From assembly GCA_022457155.1 (NCBI GenBank), contig JAJGOT010000123.1, forward strand, positions 62,001 to 126,000: a stretch of 64,000 bases of DNA, given 5' to 3'. The translations under genes were made by a program, and so were the position numbers. Origin of the DNA: Cladopsammia gracilis. Its lineage: Eukaryota; Cnidaria; Anthozoa; Scleractinia; Dendrophylliidae. Below the pieces are notes generated by a model. That model was given only the letters and a program-made list of their open reading frames with translations. It was not told the origin of the DNA and ran no database searches. Within the stretch, counting starts at the first letter, position 1. Every line of letters starts with the position of its first letter. Below are positions 61,022 through 64,000 of the stretch, piece by piece.

Positions 61022-62456
61022 GTAACATCTATTTCTACATTACACTGTAATGCTTAACATGGACTCGCACAAGGGTTAGTGAAGTACTCTACAACTGTAG
61101 CTTCATTGTACAGGCCAAAAAAATAATGAAGGTGCAAAATGTGCATGAATAATTATCAATCTTGCAACAAATTGGATGTACATGTAATAATATCAAACAC
61201 AAGGAAGAGTGTTTCATCAGGATATCTAAACACCGCGAAGTAAGTTGAAAAACAAGGCGCAGCCAAGCCTTTTTAACCCACTTTAAGATGTTTGATTACT
61301 TGATGAAACACTCTTTTGGGTGTTTGATATAGCTTCTCAAACTGATCATTTAATGCGGAGAAAACAAACAAATTAAATTCGACAAGCATCTATGGAAATT
61401 AAGACTGGGTATCCAAACCTCCTTTACGGTATCCAAACATCCAAACCTCCTTTACGGTAATGATTTCCTTTTATGTTCTTGTTATAAATCATTAATGACT
61501 TTTAGAAGTTTTCATAAATTTATATTTCCAAGTTAAAACGTGATGGGGATGCTTGTTAGGATTTTCAAAAGTACCCCTTGAATGTACATTTTGACGATAT
61601 CGTTGGCTGCAAAGGCAGTTTCATTGAAAAACTAATCTCTACTTGCACTGAAACTTTGAGAGGTATCTGCACAAATGCCTGGCTGGGAGTGATGAGGGGC
61701 AGCTAAATGTATATTTTCAGGATAGTTACAAGCCTGTGCCCTTGAGCTCTATGCAATAAGTCAGTTTTTCTTGTTTTTGAAACCAAATGTTATTTGCCTT
61801 TGGTAACGGGGTGCTGCTGGGGCACAGACTTGGGTTTCTATAAGATGCAATGTGGCGTCCACTTTCAAGTCTCTTGATGATTAATTTTAAAGTACCACAC
61901 TTAAGATATTTAAATAAGTCATTTACCCTTTCACTCCCAAGAGAGCCAAAAACAATTCAAATGAAAAACAAATGCCGTTACCATGCAAAAGTCCATGTAC
62001 AGTACTACCAAAGAGGCTTCATTTGAATGGTCCCACCATATGATTTCGTCCACAAACTTAAAAGTTAAAAATACATTACATGTCTGACCATAATACAGGG
62101 GTGTAACTAAGAAAACACTAAGGAGGCTCATTAACAAGTTCAGCCGGTTTTTCTGGCTTGTTCACCTTCAAAATCTCCCAATTAGTCTTTGTTTTCTAGT
62201 GAAATTTCAGGTGGTGAAATAAGCCGGTAGCCAGCTCTTAGCTACATCCCTGATAATACATGTAAATAATTTATTATTTAATTTATTATTCACTCTGGGA
62301 GTGAAAGGGTTTAGTGGTACTTTCCTTATTTTTAAATTTTTTCTTTTGTCAAGTGTCATTGTGGGAACTGTTGAATTGTCTGTTTTACAATTTAGCACTA
62401 TCTTGCATTGTAAAGAATAACTAGAGTTCTAAATATTTTTTTGATTGTCATTACAG
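61022..62456. other. Intron 4 of the host gene
   Basis: Phase 0, acceptor TCATTACAG. It contains a CTCCCA-family MITE (61922-62313) and a direct repeat of CATCCAAACCTCCTTTACGG near 61415-61460. Confidence 0.7.
61922..62313. mobile_element. CTCCCA-family MITE, inverted copy
   Basis: ACCCTTTCACTCCCA at 61925 and CTGGGAGTGAAAGGGTT at 62296-62312 form the inverted ends. The interior includes the inverted unit GGTCCCACCATATGATTTCG, seen in the 62.7-63.0 kb copy in the opposite sense. Confidence 0.8.
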
Positions 62457-62584
62457 ATTGGTGAAGACAGTGAAAAGTGCCGTAAGTGTGGAGGAAAAAT
62501 GTCAGCTTATTTCTGCTCCATCTGCAAACATTTCACAAGTATTGATAAGAATCCATATCATTGTGAAAAATGTGGAATATGCCG
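62457..62584 (+). CDS. Host gene exon 5: CTCHY zinc module
   Basis: The 128-nt exon begins in phase 0 after TTACAG and ends in phase 2 before GTGAGT. It encodes CRKCGGKMSAYFCSICKHF and then YHCEKCGICR, the Cys/His pattern of the CTCHY zinc finger that follows the CHY finger in PIRH2/RCHY1. In that family a RING finger comes next; no such exon was found before 64000, so the gene probably continues beyond the window. With RING it would be a ubiquitin ligase; without it, a degenerate relative. Confidence 0.88.
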
Positions 62585-62692
62585 GTGAGTAAACCAGCAA
62601 CATTTTATTGCAAAGTTATATTGATAACATATTTTTTTTCTCATTTATAATCAATATTTCGACGGGGTTGTCCATTCAGCTGGAGCTGGTTT

Positions 62693-63083
62693 AACCCTTT
62701 CACTCCCAGGTTGAGTCAATTTTGGAGACATGTCATGTAGTTCTAACTTTTCAGTCTGTGGACGAAATTCTATGTTGTGACCATTCAAATGAAACTTCTT
62801 TGGCAGTACTTTTGTATGGTACCATTTGTTCTAACTTTTGAGTCTGTTGATGAAATCCTATGGTGTGACCATTCAAATGAAACCTCTTCAGCAGTACTTT
62901 TGTATGGTACCATTTGTTCTAACTTTTGAGTCTGTGGACGAAATCTTATGGTGTGACCATTCAAATGAAACCTCTTTGGCAGTACTTTTGCATGGTACCA
63001 TTTGTTTTTCAATATTTCACAAAATGAAATTTGGGAATTTTCTTGCATTTTGATGTTTGGCACTCTTGGGAGTGAAAGGGTTA
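62693..63083. mobile_element. CTCCCA-family MITE with internal 3x repeat
   Basis: The inverted ends TTAACCCTTTCACTCCCA (62693) and TGGGAGTGAAAGGGTTAA (63082) enclose three tandem units of about 93 bp, each with TTCTAACTTTTSAGTCTGT, GACCATTCAAATGAAAC and ATGGTACCATTTG. Open frames across it are chance. Confidence 0.9.
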
Positions 63084-64000
63084 AGTGGAGCCCTGTTCAA
63101 CAAAAAACGTATTACAAAATACAAAAACAAAGCTAAATAAAATTACAGATTATGATGACTAATACAAATAGATAACTACATATTAGGAATTACTTATTCA
63201 GTATCTGTTGAGCATGTTGGAAGTGCATCTGTTTCAAGTTCAGTTACATTCCTGAGGTCGCACGGCAGCGTAGTCCCTACTCTAGCCCCAGTTATCCTAA
63301 AAGATCCTTGATATGTTTGTGTTTTTGCAAGTTTTTGTAGATATTACTCAAGCGCATAAATTATTTTGTGCCTGAAGTATCACTACATGACAATACAGGT
63401 CATGAGCATTACGGAAATTATCACCAATGTTACAACAGAGGTTTCAATACGAATTGAAGTAGGCAGCTGGCCAAGGTATAATAGGCAGCTGTGACAGATA
63501 ATGGGCCGTAATGGCCCATTCCACTCTGGGGTCTGTGGGTATGCATTGAGTGTCAATAACCGGCGGCGAAGACGAAGTAGGCGGAGGCACACCGCCGGTA
63601 GACGGCTTCTATTGAAACCCCTGTTACAATGATGTCTTGATTTCAGAACAGCTTCTCCTTACTACAGTGTAATACCATGTAAAGGATACAATAAAACAAA
63701 TTGTAGTGAGTGAGGAGAAGAATATTGTCTGTTGATGCTGGGGTAAACTGCATTCGCTTTGTGACAAATATATGGCTAGTTGAACCAAGACCAGACAGTG
63801 TTCTTGTTATGTAGGTTACAAGTCTTATTTATTTTTTAACATGTTGCAAGCGTGGGATTTCATATCAGCTTTTGAAACCTTTTTTCTGTGGCTTGAAACA
63901 AGCTACCCAAATAAAAAAAATACTATAAACTAATTTCGATACTGCATTATATCGGTGGATAGTTGGGAGAAAATATATTCCGTATTGGGCGGAGTCGCGA
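63084..64000. other. Non-coding, likely intron 5; no exon seen
   Basis: No RING-like Cys/His pattern and no clear exon were found on the + strand. A fold-back element with CCGCCGG and CCGGCGG arms is centred near 63555-63600. The next exon of the host gene must lie outside the window or be too diverged to see. Confidence 0.5.

Noticed and set aside
63660..63730. Next exon of the CHY gene after an AG near 63647
   Set aside because: The frame that fits phase 2 meets a stop after about 23 codons and has no RING-type Cys/His pattern.

Overview
The window looks like nuclear DNA of a marine invertebrate, most likely a cnidarian and probably a stony coral. It is AT-rich and intron-rich, has eukaryotic splice sites, and is packed with Penelope-like retroelements, fold-back MITEs, hAT and Tigger/pogo-type DNA transposons. 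No rRNA, tRNA or CRISPR was seen. Species identity is an inference from repeat and gene style, not from a search.

Region 1 (1-18306) holds no convincing host exon. It is a nested transposon graveyard: fold-back elements of a TAGCCTG family with 9-bp target duplications (7224-7389, 11910-12090), two inverted Penelope-like (PLE) pieces meeting near 8820, a hAT element (8844-10183) and a pogo/Tigger-type element (10244-13081) carrying a 32-bp tandem array. A second PLE (from about 17190) is the insertion target of the large element that follows.

Region 2 (18313-36127) is a complete 17,815-bp Polinton/Maverick of the adintovirus type. It has 321-bp terminal inverted repeats that are identical as read, and a perfect 6-bp target duplication GCTGAT (18307-18312 and 36128-36133). 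Every reading frame is open. From the left come four genes of early character on the + strand (unknown; SAP plus zinc-knuckle repeats; OB-fold-like ssDNA-binding candidate; helical unknown), then a 12-copy repeat array. The virion block follows: a membrane protein on the - strand, packaging ATPase, fibre with phage-like shaft repeats, coiled-coil protein, penton, small basic protein, major capsid, pX-like protein, adenain-type protease, small Zn protein and PLA2. It ends with a chromodomain integrase and, convergently from the right end, a 1335-aa protein-primed-type PolB with a fused endonuclease-VII-like Zn module. The regulatory syntax is unusually readable. A TTAAAGAAAT box lies exactly 31 nt upstream of the ATG of four genes, including PolB. 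Virion genes instead start in an A-rich context, often TAATAAAATG. Perfect hairpins sit just after at least ten stop codons.

Region 3 (36134-46862) starts with the 3' remainder of the interrupted PLE and then has no supportable gene, only repeats.

Region 4 (46916-62584 and beyond the window) is one host gene reconstructed from splice sites with matching phases: TPR repeats, then an unknown domain, a coiled coil, a death effector domain (DED), a long Ser/Thr-rich linker and a PIRH2/RCHY1-like CHY plus CTCHY zinc module. Its large first coding exon is split by a 2,421-bp decayed transposon (48644-51064) with 14-bp inverted ends and a 6-bp target duplication. The architecture suggests a ubiquitin-linked death or innate immune signalling protein, but function is inferred only from domains.
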